DNA of 64,000 bases from Caulobacter sp. BK020 (GTDB taxonomy: Bacteria > Pseudomonadota > Alphaproteobacteria > Caulobacterales > Caulobacteraceae): NCBI RefSeq assembly GCF_004342605.1, contig NZ_SLZL01000017.1, positions 1-64,000 of the forward strand, written 5' to 3'. Both the position numbers and the translations under genes were made by a program. Shown here piece after piece: positions 8,871 to 16,817 of the stretch. The notes under the pieces were generated by a model, which saw only the letters and a program-made list of their open reading frames with translations, had not been told where the DNA came from and did not search any database. Numbering within the stretch: position 1 is the stretch's first letter; every line of letters starts with the position of its first letter.

Positions 8871-10730
8871 ATGACCTCGAAGCCTTCACCGCCGAAAGGC
8901 GCGGCCACGCGACCGCGCTCGATCTCCGCTGGCGGCAAGCGCGCGCGAGCGGCCAAAGCCGGGTCGGCGACCTCCGGAGCCGTCGCCGGAATCGACCGGA
9001 ACGATCCCGGCCGGCCGCCGCCGATCTTCGTCCATTCCAGCTTCCGCACGTCCAGCACCTGGCTCTGGACCCGGTTTCGGGCGGCGGAGAACACCGTCGC
9101 CTACTGCGAGATCTTCCATGAGCTCCTGGCCGAGCTGAGCGTGGACCAGATTCCATCGATCAGCCCGAACAGCTGGCTTTCCCGTCATCCGCCGAGCTCG
9201 CCCTATTTCATCGAGTTCTTCGATCTCCTCGAACCGCGCGGCGGCGCGCGGAATTTCTCGGCCGCCTTCGCCTTCGAAACCTTCGTGCCGCGTGAAGGCC
9301 CGCGGGGCGACCTGAGCCAGGCCGAACTGGACTATGTGAAGACCCTGATCGAGAATCCGGCCGATCCGGCGCGGGTCGCGGTGCTGACCGACAACCGCAC
9401 CCTAGGTCGTTGCGTCGGGCTGAAGCGGCGTTTCGGCGGCCTTCATCTGCTGGCCTACCGCAATCTGTTCCATCAGTGGAACTCGTATTCCAACCAGCAC
9501 CGCGAACAAAACCGCTACTTCCTCGACACGATCAAGTACACGATCGAATACGCCGAACACATCGAGTTTTTTCGGAAGCTGAAAGACTTTCTGCATTTGC
9601 GGACCGAGGTCTTCGACGGCGATTGGATCGAGCACTGCGACTACGACGACATCTTCGTCGCGTTCGTGGCGACGCACCTGTACTTCTACATGGCGATGTT
9701 CGATGCGATCGACGTCGTCGTGGACGTCAATCGCCTGACCGGGGACAGGGCCTACGCCGAAGCCATCGAGGCGACGATCGCCGCACGGGGCGGGATCCGA
9801 ATCGATCTGTCCAGCGCGCGAGCCAATATCGAAGCCCCGCTTCGCCCCGTGAGCGATCCGGCGGGCGTCCGGTTCAAGATCGAGACCTTTTTCAAGTACG
9901 CGACGCGGGAGGTGCAACCTTCCTCGCAAGCCGAGGCCTTCGCGCGCCGCCTCGTCGACGAGATGTGGGCCGAGCACGCCAGGTTCACCTTCTATACACG
10001 ATCGCTGTTCGCCGCCGCGGACTCGGCCTCGCCAGCGAGCAAGCTCGACCAAGGCCTCCTGGAGGAAGCCCGCGCCCTTCTGGCGGCGAAGTCCGCCGAC
10101 GCCGACACCGCCCTGGAGCGGCTGCGCGGCCTGCAGGAGGAACTCGACACCGTTCGGGACGCGGCTCAACGCATGGTGTCGGAGGCGGACCAGCGCCACC
10201 AGGCCGCCCTGGCGGCGCAGCGAGACGAGGCCGGCCGCCTGCGAGTCGAGGCCGCCCGGGAAAAGAGCCATAACGACGACTTGTCAGCGCGCCTCGCAGC
10301 CCTGGAAGTCGAGCTGCGGCACGAGGCCGCCTTCAACGCCAAGCTCGTCTCCAGCGTGGACGTCCTGCGCCAGGCGTTCGGGGCCGTCGAGCGGGAGGTC
10401 GGCTTGCGTGGAATCCACGCAGATCAAGGCGTGTCGCCGGAAATCGCCAGCGTGGCGAACGACGCCGACGCCCAGGTCCGGGCCATGATCGCGACGATCG
10501 AGGACCTGGCCATGATCCTGGGTCGGGAGCGCGAGACCTTGGCCGACCTTGAGGCGCGTAAGACCCGCGACAACGCGCGCATCATGCAGCTGCTGGCGCG
10601 GCGGCGCGTCCTGCTCGACCAGCGCGACGCGGTTCTCGATCTGGTGAGGGCCGCTCGCACCCGCCACCAGGTCGTCGCATCCCTGGCGAGCCGCACCGTC
10701 GAGCGGCCGGGCGACCGGTCGAAGCAATGA
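8871..10730 (+). CDS. Sulfotransferase-like protein with C-terminal coiled coil
   Basis: A 619-aa protein. After about 50 low-complexity basic residues comes FVHSSFRTSSTWLW (about 53-66), which resembles the 5'-phosphosulfate loop of PAPS sulfotransferases (R-x-G-T-T-W-L class). YRNLFHQWNSY near 196 has the spacing of the 3'-phosphate-binding R...S motif. Residues about 400-505 are a heptad-rich coiled coil (LERLRGLQEELDTV), possibly an assembly handle. The ATG at 8871 is preferred because earlier starts overlap the Nudix gene; AGAAAG lies upstream. The protein at 12079 has the same N-terminal plan (FRTGST, then R...RSY). Sulfo-transfer to a glycan is inferred from motifs and context; the acceptor is unknown and the family match is remote. 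Confidence 0.6.
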   Translation: MTSKPSPPKGAATRPRSISAGGKRARAAKAGSATSGAVAGIDRNDPGRPPPIFVHSSFRTSSTWLWTRFRAAENTVAYCEIFHELLAELSVDQIPSISPNSWLSRHPPSSPYFIEFFDLLEPRGGARNFSAAFAFETFVPREGPRGDLSQAELDYVKTLIENPADPARVAVLTDNRTLGRCVGLKRRFGGLHLLAYRNLFHQWNSYSNQHREQNRYFLDTIKYTIEYAEHIEFFRKLKDFLHLRTEVFDGDWIEHCDYDDIFVAFVATHLYFYMAMFDAIDVVVDVNRLTGDRAYAEAIEATIAARGGIRIDLSSARANIEAPLRPVSDPAGVRFKIETFFKYATREVQPSSQAEAFARRLVDEMWAEHARFTFYTRSLFAAADSASPASKLDQGLLEEARALLAAKSADADTALERLRGLQEELDTVRDAAQRMVSEADQRHQAALAAQRDEAGRLRVEAAREKSHNDDLSARLAALEVELRHEAAFNAKLVSSVDVLRQAFGAVEREVGLRGIHADQGVSPEIASVANDADAQVRAMIATIEDLAMILGRERETLADLEARKTRDNARIMQLLARRRVLLDQRDAVLDLVRAARTRHQVVASLASRTVERPGDRSKQ

Positions 10731-10802
10731 CGCGGGCGCCCGTCCGTCGCCGGCGATGGCGTTGAGACAGGCGCCGAAAGCCGCAAGGGACCGGGGGCGG
10801 AC

Positions 10803-11837
10803 TCAGAGCCGTGGGTTGACCCAGTACTGGCAGCCGTCGCGGACGATGTGGGTCACCGAGAGGTCGTCGCTGTCCTGTCGAACTTCGCAGGGCTGATAGA
10901 TCGCGTTGCGCCAGCCGGCCTTGCTGAGCCTGTCCCAGAGCGTGAAATCGGTTTGGCGGTCATGCGTCGCCGCCATCAGCGAGCGCGCCTTGAGGGTCGT
11001 CAGATCGACCTCGGCCAACATCGCCGCCTCCTCGCCGCCCGTCGTAAGAACCAGAAGATCCAGCTCCGGCTCCAGCGCCATGACCTCGCCCAGCGTGATC
11101 GTCTCGACCGCCCGCCACCCGTCGGCGGGCGGGGCCTTGACCGGCCTGGCGGTCGAACGATGGCCAAACTCGAGAGACGGGTGGGCCAGCATGGGGTGCT
11201 GGGCGGCCTGGGCGCCAGGCACGACCGCCGCCTCGACCAGGGTGACGACGGAGGCGTCGAACCCGTTGTCGCTCAAATGGCGCTTCATCGATGCGCACAG
11301 TTCCGGAGCCGGCTCCACGCCGATCAGACGCAGGTCGCCCAGGCCCTTGCGACGCGCGGCGCGACCGGCGACGGCCAGCCACGGCCCCCAGCCCGCGCCG
11401 ATTTCGGCCACGGCGAAACGCCCCCGCCCGCGATCGACGGCGTCCTTGACCGCCCCCAGCACCGACAGCCACTCCGGCAGGCTGCCGAACAGATTGCCCA
11501 GCACCGGCGCCATTTCGAGTTGACCGTTCCGCTCCAACGCCCAGGCCAGCAGGCTGGTATGGGTGATGCCGCCCATGAAGTCGGTGACGAAGCCTTCGAC
11601 GCCGACCGCCTCCGGATCGGCGAACTCGGCCATCAAGGCGACGTCGAGTCCCGGACAGATCGGAGCGCCGAGCCGCAGTTGAAATTCCAGCGTATGGATG
11701 AAACTCGAGACCAGGGCCGTGCGGGAAGGATACTGCATCGCCCGTGCGATCATCGCCTGGGGATACTCCGGCTCCCGTCCCAGGAGCATGCGATAGCAGA
11801 GATAGACGTCCTCGGGCGTTGATCTCCGCTCGGCCAT
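10803..11837 (-). CDS. SAM-dependent methyltransferase with N-terminal DUF4214-like segment
   Basis: A 344-aa protein. The SAM-binding motif I, FAVAEIGAGWGPWL, sits near residue 135, followed by an acidic strand end in LIGVEPAPEL, as in FkbM-like class I methyltransferases. The first 70 residues include YRMLLGREPEYP, which resembles DUF4214-type segments found on secreted or glycan-linked proteins. The ATG at 11837 is preferred over the longer frame because GGAGACC sits directly upstream. It is transcribed toward and convergent with the sulfotransferase-like gene ending at 10730, and is divergent from the second one. O-methylation of a sugar residue is the likely role, by context. Confidence 0.7.
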   Translation of the reverse strand: MAERRSTPEDVYLCYRMLLGREPEYPQAMIARAMQYPSRTALVSSFIHTLEFQLRLGAPICPGLDVALMAEFADPEAVGVEGFVTDFMGGITHTSLLAWALERNGQLEMAPVLGNLFGSLPEWLSVLGAVKDAVDRGRGRFAVAEIGAGWGPWLAVAGRAARRKGLGDLRLIGVEPAPELCASMKRHLSDNGFDASVVTLVEAAVVPGAQAAQHPMLAHPSLEFGHRSTARPVKAPPADGWRAVETITLGEVMALEPELDLLVLTTGGEEAAMLAEVDLTTLKARSLMAATHDRQTDFTLWDRLSKAGWRNAIYQPCEVRQDSDDLSVTHIVRDGCQYWVNPRL

Positions 11838-12078
11838 GCCGGTCTCCAAATCGAGTGATACACTGGAGCCACCTTCGGGACCTCGCGGAGCCGGTTGCGA
11901 CCGAACGCGCCAGATCAAGGAAGCGGCTGGGAATGCCTTCATACCGCATCACCTTCACCGATCAACCGATCGCCGAAGGTGATTCCGCGCTCGGAATCCT
12001 GGAAGGTCTGTCACCAAGTTGTCATGGCCCGGCGTACAAGATATGCAACGTCCAGGCGCAGCTTCGGCGTGCTGCGGG

Positions 12079-13692
12079 ATGAGCACCAATTATATGACTT
12101 TTGGATCTTCTACGGTACATTTACACGCAGGGTTTCGTACAGGAAGCACGCTGGCATGGTCTTCTTCGAACAAAGATCCGGATAATTTTGCCTTCTATGA
12201 GCCTCTTCATGAAAGGCTCGCCGACCTCGCTCCAGGCGAACAATGGAATCTGGATGACAGTATTTCCGATATTTTGGGAAACGACAGCGATGTGGACATG
12301 TTTTCCTGCTACGCTCCAATCCTTAACGGGATGAACGGCGTCAAGAATTTTCGCAAGTCTTTCTCTTACGAGCGCTACTTTTTAGACCCACTGGAGGGTA
12401 ACAACGCGCTCGCCCACTATCTTAGGTCGTTAGAGCTATTCGCTCGCAGCCGCAGGAAGCGCCCGGTTCTGAAATATGTCCGCAGCCAGGGTAGAATCGC
12501 CTGGATCAAGCGGACCTGCGGCGGCGTACATTTCGCGCTTGCCCGGGCCTGTTTCGACCAGTTCCGCTCCTACGTCTGGAACGGCAATCGGGGGAACCTC
12601 TATTTCCTCGCCGCCACGTGCGAGATCTTCGCCAAGAACGTCTCGGTCTTCGACGCGGAGCTCGCCGCCAAACTGGTGCGGATCGAGGCGTTCTTCAGCA
12701 CGAACGCCGCCGAGGAGCAGGCCCATTATCAGCGGATCGCGGCGGGGCTGACGCTGCAGCAGCTCTATTTTGTCCACGCCTATCTGTGGAAGCGCCAATT
12801 CAGGCATGCGCTCGAGGCGGCGGACGCCGTCTTCAGCATCTATGCGCCGCCCGAGCGCCTCGCCGAATTCGACGCGTTCTCGGCCAATCACGACATTAAG
12901 CTCGATCTTTCCACCGCCCGGCTATCACGCGCGGAGAGCGACCTGCGCCACGACGAACGCTTCGCACGTCTTGAGGCCCTGGCGGACTATTGCCTCTGGG
13001 ACGCGGGTCACGTGCGTCCGCTGAAGGCCGGAGGGGGCGCCGCGCGTTTCCTCGACGCTGGACTGGAGGCCGAAGCCGAGGCGGCCGCACGGCTTTCCAC
13101 CCATGGACCGTTCGAACGCTATTCGCCGATGGAGCTGTTGTCGGCCCTGAGCGACCGCGCTCTGAAGCCCGCCCCCCCGGAACCCTGCGGCAGCAGCGCC
13201 TTCGGCGCCGTGCCGATCCAACCGCCGCTCCTGACCGTTCCTCACCGCCTGACCGGCGACGATGACGACATCCTGCGCGTCGATGCCCGGGCCATGTACG
13301 TCGCCCCCGGCGCGGCGCTACGCCGTGATCCCCTTTCCCAGACTGACGCGATCGTCTCGTCCCAATCGGCGAAATCCCTGATCGGGTTCGGCCCACACTG
13401 GTCGCTGCCGCGTGGATCTTACGAAGTGGCGATGAGCTACCACGCCACGCCGCGCCCTGGGGCCGGGCAAGCGTCGGCCGAAATCGACATCGTCGCCGAC
13501 TACGGAAACATCATCGTACAGGAACCGGTCGAGCTGGAACTCAAAGGGCCGGCCGTCCAGACGCTGAGGTTCGAAGCCCGCAAGCTCCTTCCCGCCTTCG
13601 AGGTCCGGGTGACCGCGACCGACGCGGAGATCCACCTGTTCGGCTACATCGTTCGCCGGTTGCCTGACGGCGCCGCGTCTCGCCCCGCCTGA
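12079..13692 (+). CDS. Sulfotransferase-like protein with beta-rich C-terminal domain
   Basis: A 537-aa protein. FRTGST near residues 19-24 and LARACFDQFRSY near 155-166 line up with the putative PAPS-binding loops of the protein at 8871, and FxxxE-L-H-E-x-L follows the first loop in both, so the two are paralogues. Residues about 430-530 look like a beta-sandwich (FGPHWSLPRGSYEV, then LELKGPAVQTLRFEA), a possible carbohydrate-binding tail; there is no coiled coil. The start is uncertain: ATG 12079 is chosen because homology begins just after it, but ATG 12019 and 12094 are possible and none has a clear Shine-Dalgarno. The first 130 codons are AT-richer than the rest. The 3' end overlaps the convergent FkbM gene by 49 bp. 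Confidence 0.55.
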   Translation: MSTNYMTFGSSTVHLHAGFRTGSTLAWSSSNKDPDNFAFYEPLHERLADLAPGEQWNLDDSISDILGNDSDVDMFSCYAPILNGMNGVKNFRKSFSYERYFLDPLEGNNALAHYLRSLELFARSRRKRPVLKYVRSQGRIAWIKRTCGGVHFALARACFDQFRSYVWNGNRGNLYFLAATCEIFAKNVSVFDAELAAKLVRIEAFFSTNAAEEQAHYQRIAAGLTLQQLYFVHAYLWKRQFRHALEAADAVFSIYAPPERLAEFDAFSANHDIKLDLSTARLSRAESDLRHDERFARLEALADYCLWDAGHVRPLKAGGGAARFLDAGLEAEAEAAARLSTHGPFERYSPMELLSALSDRALKPAPPEPCGSSAFGAVPIQPPLLTVPHRLTGDDDDILRVDARAMYVAPGAALRRDPLSQTDAIVSSQSAKSLIGFGPHWSLPRGSYEVAMSYHATPRPGAGQASAEIDIVADYGNIIVQEPVELELKGPAVQTLRFEARKLLPAFEVRVTATDAEIHLFGYIVRRLPDGAASRPA

Positions 13693-14879
13693 AAAGACGT
13701 CCCGGCGCCGGCGAGCGGGATGGACGGAGCCTCGACGACCACCACGGCCTGGCTGGCGCTGATCCCGCCGCGGGGCCCGAACCACGACACGTTCTCCTCC
13801 AGAAGATCGACCACCAAGAGGTAAGATCCCGGCCTGTCGGGGGCCCTGACGACGATGTCGAGCTTCACCATCTGGTTCACGCCGATCTCTCGGTCCAGAT
13901 AGGTTCGGATCCCGTCCCAGACCGCCGCCTTGCCGGACATGTGCAGCCAGTGATAGCTCACCGCGATCGGCGCCCCCTGCGCTCCGAGACGACCGACGGG
14001 TTCGTGGAGAAAGTTGGCCACCGTCACGGCAAGCCGCGTCGACTGCTCGCAGATCATGGCGTCGAGGCCCTCGGCCTGAACCAGAACATTGTCAAATCTT
14101 ACCGGCGATGAGTGCAGGCTTTTGGCCTTCAGGTAGGGCGAGAGCCGGGTGAGCTCGCCTCGCCCTTGCACCGCCGACGGATAGCGGTCGACCGCGACCA
14201 GCCAGTCGCGCAACATCGACAGGCTGTGCCGTACACCGCATGCCCGATCCATCCAGATCGAGTTATAGCCGATGAATCCGACGTTCACGAAGTCGTTGTC
14301 GTCGAGGTAGGTGTGCTTGCCGATCGTCGCCTGGACATCCCAATAATATTCTTCGGTGACGATGATTTTCGGCCTGAACTTTCTCAGATCCAGGCCGAGG
14401 AGGACGTTGTAGTCCCAACTTTCCGTGTCGATCTTCAGAATACCGATCTCGGAGGGAAAGTCCTGTTCCTCCAGAAGAGCGGTCAGGGTCTTCACCGTAA
14501 CCATTTCAAACTGAGCCGAACGGACACGATCCATCCACGGATCGGAAGTCGAGTTCAGCGTGGAGACTTCGGAGCCCGGCCCGTCGAGACCGATGAACAG
14601 CTTGAGTTCTCCAGGCTCGTTGGAGCAGGCGCACTGAACTACGCTCGCGTTCGGGTGCGCGGAGAACTTTTTTCGGAGCGATTCGACGCAGCGTTCCTGG
14701 GGATCGACGATCAAGGACCGCCATCCCTTGGCGACATACGGCGATGAGATTTCCGCCTCGAGGTTGCCGCCGACATCCACGATGCATCGCGGGAGGTCGA
14801 TCTCGATCGACCCGAGAAACTGGAGAATCTGGTGTTCTTCCAGTTTCTCGATAATGGCCTTGTCCATTCCGGGCCTCAT
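13644..14879 (-). CDS. FkbM-family methyltransferase with C-terminal beta-sandwich
   Basis: A 411-aa protein. Residues 30-160 are an FkbM methyltransferase: CIVDVGGN (SAM loop), LIVDPQERCVESL, and the family hallmark LKIDTESWDYNVLLG near 148-162. Residues about 280-400 form an extra beta-rich domain with VSYHWLHMSGKAAVWDG and a PGSYLLVVDLLEENVSWF segment, a tail seen on several glycan-locus enzymes. It probably O-methylates a sugar on the growing polysaccharide. Starts: ATG at 14879, or ATG at 14867 with TGAGG 7 bases upstream. The last 49 bp overlap the 3' end of the convergent sulfotransferase-like gene. Confidence 0.75.
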   Translation of the reverse strand: MRPGMDKAIIEKLEEHQILQFLGSIEIDLPRCIVDVGGNLEAEISSPYVAKGWRSLIVDPQERCVESLRKKFSAHPNASVVQCACSNEPGELKLFIGLDGPGSEVSTLNSTSDPWMDRVRSAQFEMVTVKTLTALLEEQDFPSEIGILKIDTESWDYNVLLGLDLRKFRPKIIVTEEYYWDVQATIGKHTYLDDNDFVNVGFIGYNSIWMDRACGVRHSLSMLRDWLVAVDRYPSAVQGRGELTRLSPYLKAKSLHSSPVRFDNVLVQAEGLDAMICEQSTRLAVTVANFLHEPVGRLGAQGAPIAVSYHWLHMSGKAAVWDGIRTYLDREIGVNQMVKLDIVVRAPDRPGSYLLVVDLLEENVSWFGPRGGISASQAVVVVEAPSIPLAGAGTSFQAGRDAAPSGNRRTM

Positions 14880-14951
14880 CAATGCTGACTGGCCCCCCCG
14901 AATGTCCGTTGGCGGCCGGCTGGAGTTGCCGACCGCCGATAGATAACGCGC

Positions 14952-15929
14952 CTAGCCGCCGAGCAATCGCGCCTGATAGGCCACGCCGCGCGCGACGCCC
15001 TCCTCGAACGAGATCGACGGCTTCAGGCCCAGCTTGGTCTGCAGGGCGGTGTCGCCAACCCGGGCGAACACGCCCTCGGGCTTGTCGGAAGTACCGATGA
15101 CCACCGGGTCGTAGCCGGCGGCGTTGGCGGCGATCTTGGCGAATTCCTTGAACGTGGTCTTGCGGCCCGTCGACAGGTTGATCGCGTCGCCGTTGCTGAC
15201 CAGGTCCATCGACTCCATCACGAAGCGGATCGCGTCGCTGATGTGGATGAAGTCGCGGGACTGATCCCCCGTTCCCCACACGGTCAAGGTCTCCTGGCCG
15301 CGGAACTCCAGGGCGCGCTTGCAGATGCTGGGGAAGGGATAGGTCAGGTCCTGATCTTCGCCATAGCCCGAGAACGGACGATAACAGACCATGTCGAGGT
15401 CGTAGCTCTTGTGCGCCAGGCGAGCCAGATACTCGCCCGTCAGCTTCGCCCAGCCGTAGGACAGGTCGGGCATGCCCAGCTTGGTGTCGAAATCGATCAT
15501 GTCTTCCGACAGCAGATGGGCGTTGTCACGCGTCTGCAGCGAAATCGGATAGGCGGCCGACGACGAGAAGAACACGTTCTTCTTCGGACGCGTGCGCAAC
15601 GCCCAGCGGAAGAAATCGGCGTCGATGGCCAGATCCTCGGCCACGGCGAGAGGATCGTACTCGATCATCAGGCGACCGCCGACCATGGCGGCCAGATGGA
15701 AGGCGTAGTCGAACCTCTCATCGCGACGGAAATAGTCGCGGCAATCCTCCTCGACCCAGGTGAAGCCGTCATAGCTTCGCGGATCATACAGCGGCCAGTG
15801 CTCGGGACGCAGCCCTCCTGTGCGCGGCACGATCGGATCTACGCAGACGACCTCCCAGCCACGCTCAAGCAATGCATGGCAAAGATGCCGGCCGACAAAT
15901 CCGGCTCCGCCGGTAACCAAGGCTCTCAA
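14952..15929 (-). CDS. NAD-dependent nucleotide-sugar epimerase/reductase
   Basis: Extended SDR of 325 aa. GGAGFVG is at residues 7-13, FFSSSAAYP holds the catalytic Ser near 120, and SYGWAKLTGE holds Tyr/Lys near 157. MVCYRPFSGYGEDQD and SRDFIHISDAIRF are typical of the GDP-mannose 3,5-epimerase and GDP-L-fucose synthase group. It might act on the product of Gmd, giving a second GDP-deoxysugar beside the Rmd product, but UDP-sugar substrates are not excluded. The start is a TTG with GGAGA about 6 bases upstream; no in-frame ATG fits the Rossmann N-terminus. It lies 72 bp after the FkbM gene start on the same strand. Confidence 0.8.
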   Translation of the reverse strand: MRALVTGGAGFVGRHLCHALLERGWEVVCVDPIVPRTGGLRPEHWPLYDPRSYDGFTWVEEDCRDYFRRDERFDYAFHLAAMVGGRLMIEYDPLAVAEDLAIDADFFRWALRTRPKKNVFFSSSAAYPISLQTRDNAHLLSEDMIDFDTKLGMPDLSYGWAKLTGEYLARLAHKSYDLDMVCYRPFSGYGEDQDLTYPFPSICKRALEFRGQETLTVWGTGDQSRDFIHISDAIRFVMESMDLVSNGDAINLSTGRKTTFKEFAKIAANAAGYDPVVIGTSDKPEGVFARVGDTALQTKLGLKPSISFEEGVARGVAYQARLLGG

Positions 15930-16001
15930 TCGTCTCTCCTTCGCGTTCGAAATGCATGTTGCCGGCGCGAACCGTTCGGCCTCTCCTTCGGGCCGATCGC
16001 T

Positions 16002-16817
16002 TTATCGCGCGCCGCGTCGGAGTCCGACACGGGCCAGCGCGCGACTGGCGAACCGCACCGGCTTGGTCAGACGCCAGGACATCGAGGCGTGAATGGCCGC
16101 GACCGTCTCGCGCTCGCGATGCTCCAGTTCCTGTTGGCGATGCTCCAGGTCGCGCAGGCGCCCCTCCAACGCATCGCCCCGGGCGACCTCGTCGGCCAGC
16201 CGCTGGCGCGCCTCCATGCCTTCCACCATCGTCGCGAACTGACGCTCGGTATGGTCGACGATCTTCTGGGTTTCGCGCCGCATCACCTCAAGCATGCCGG
16301 CGATCTTGCTCTCCAGAATGTCGCGATGGGCCTGGGTGCCCCGCAGGTCCTCCAGATGCTTGGCGCCGGCCGCCTGCTCGACCGCCAGCTGGGCCTGAAG
16401 GTCCTCCACCCGCCGCGTCAGGCTGGCGACATCGTCCTGGGCGAACCGCAGGTGCTGCATCCGCTCGGTATGGTCCATGATCTTGGTCATCTCGGCTTCC
16501 GAGACTTTGATCATGTCGCGGATCTTCTCCTCAAGAGTGTCGCGCTCGCGCCGCAGCGTTTCGATCTGGACCCGGGCGGAACCGAGATCGGCGCCCAGGC
16601 GGGACCGTTCCTCGTCCAGGCGACCTTGCTCGTAACGAGCCGCCGCGAGGTCCTCGCCCATCCGGCGCATCTGGTCCTCACTGGCCGACAGCTCCTGGCG
16701 CAGTTCCTGGAGAATGTCCGAACCCTGCCGGTCGGCGCTTTCCCCGGCGATCAATCGATCGAGTTCCGCCTCGTCCGCGATCGATGGAGCCGAGCCCGCA
16801 TCCAAAACCTTACTCAT
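16002..16817 (-). CDS. Coiled-coil protein with C-terminal SxSWRLT motif
   Basis: A 271-aa protein, almost wholly heptad-repeat coiled coil from about residue 30 to 235. A motif is repeated twice about 75 residues apart: EKIRDMIKVSEAEMTKIMDHTER and, later, SKIAGM followed by KIVDHTER, so the core may be an internal duplication. The C-terminus has ASMSWRLTKPVRFASR, the S-x-SWRLT-x-P segment often seen at the ends of coiled coils in bacterial glycan-locus proteins. No signal peptide or membrane span. The ATG lies inside the last codons of the upstream GT gene (8-nt overlap), so it is translationally coupled. A scaffolding or chain-length role is a guess from context. Confidence 0.7.
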   Translation of the reverse strand: MSKVLDAGSAPSIADEAELDRLIAGESADRQGSDILQELRQELSASEDQMRRMGEDLAAARYEQGRLDEERSRLGADLGSARVQIETLRRERDTLEEKIRDMIKVSEAEMTKIMDHTERMQHLRFAQDDVASLTRRVEDLQAQLAVEQAAGAKHLEDLRGTQAHRDILESKIAGMLEVMRRETQKIVDHTERQFATMVEGMEARQRLADEVARGDALEGRLRDLEHRQQELEHRERETVAAIHASMSWRLTKPVRFASRALARVGLRRGAR

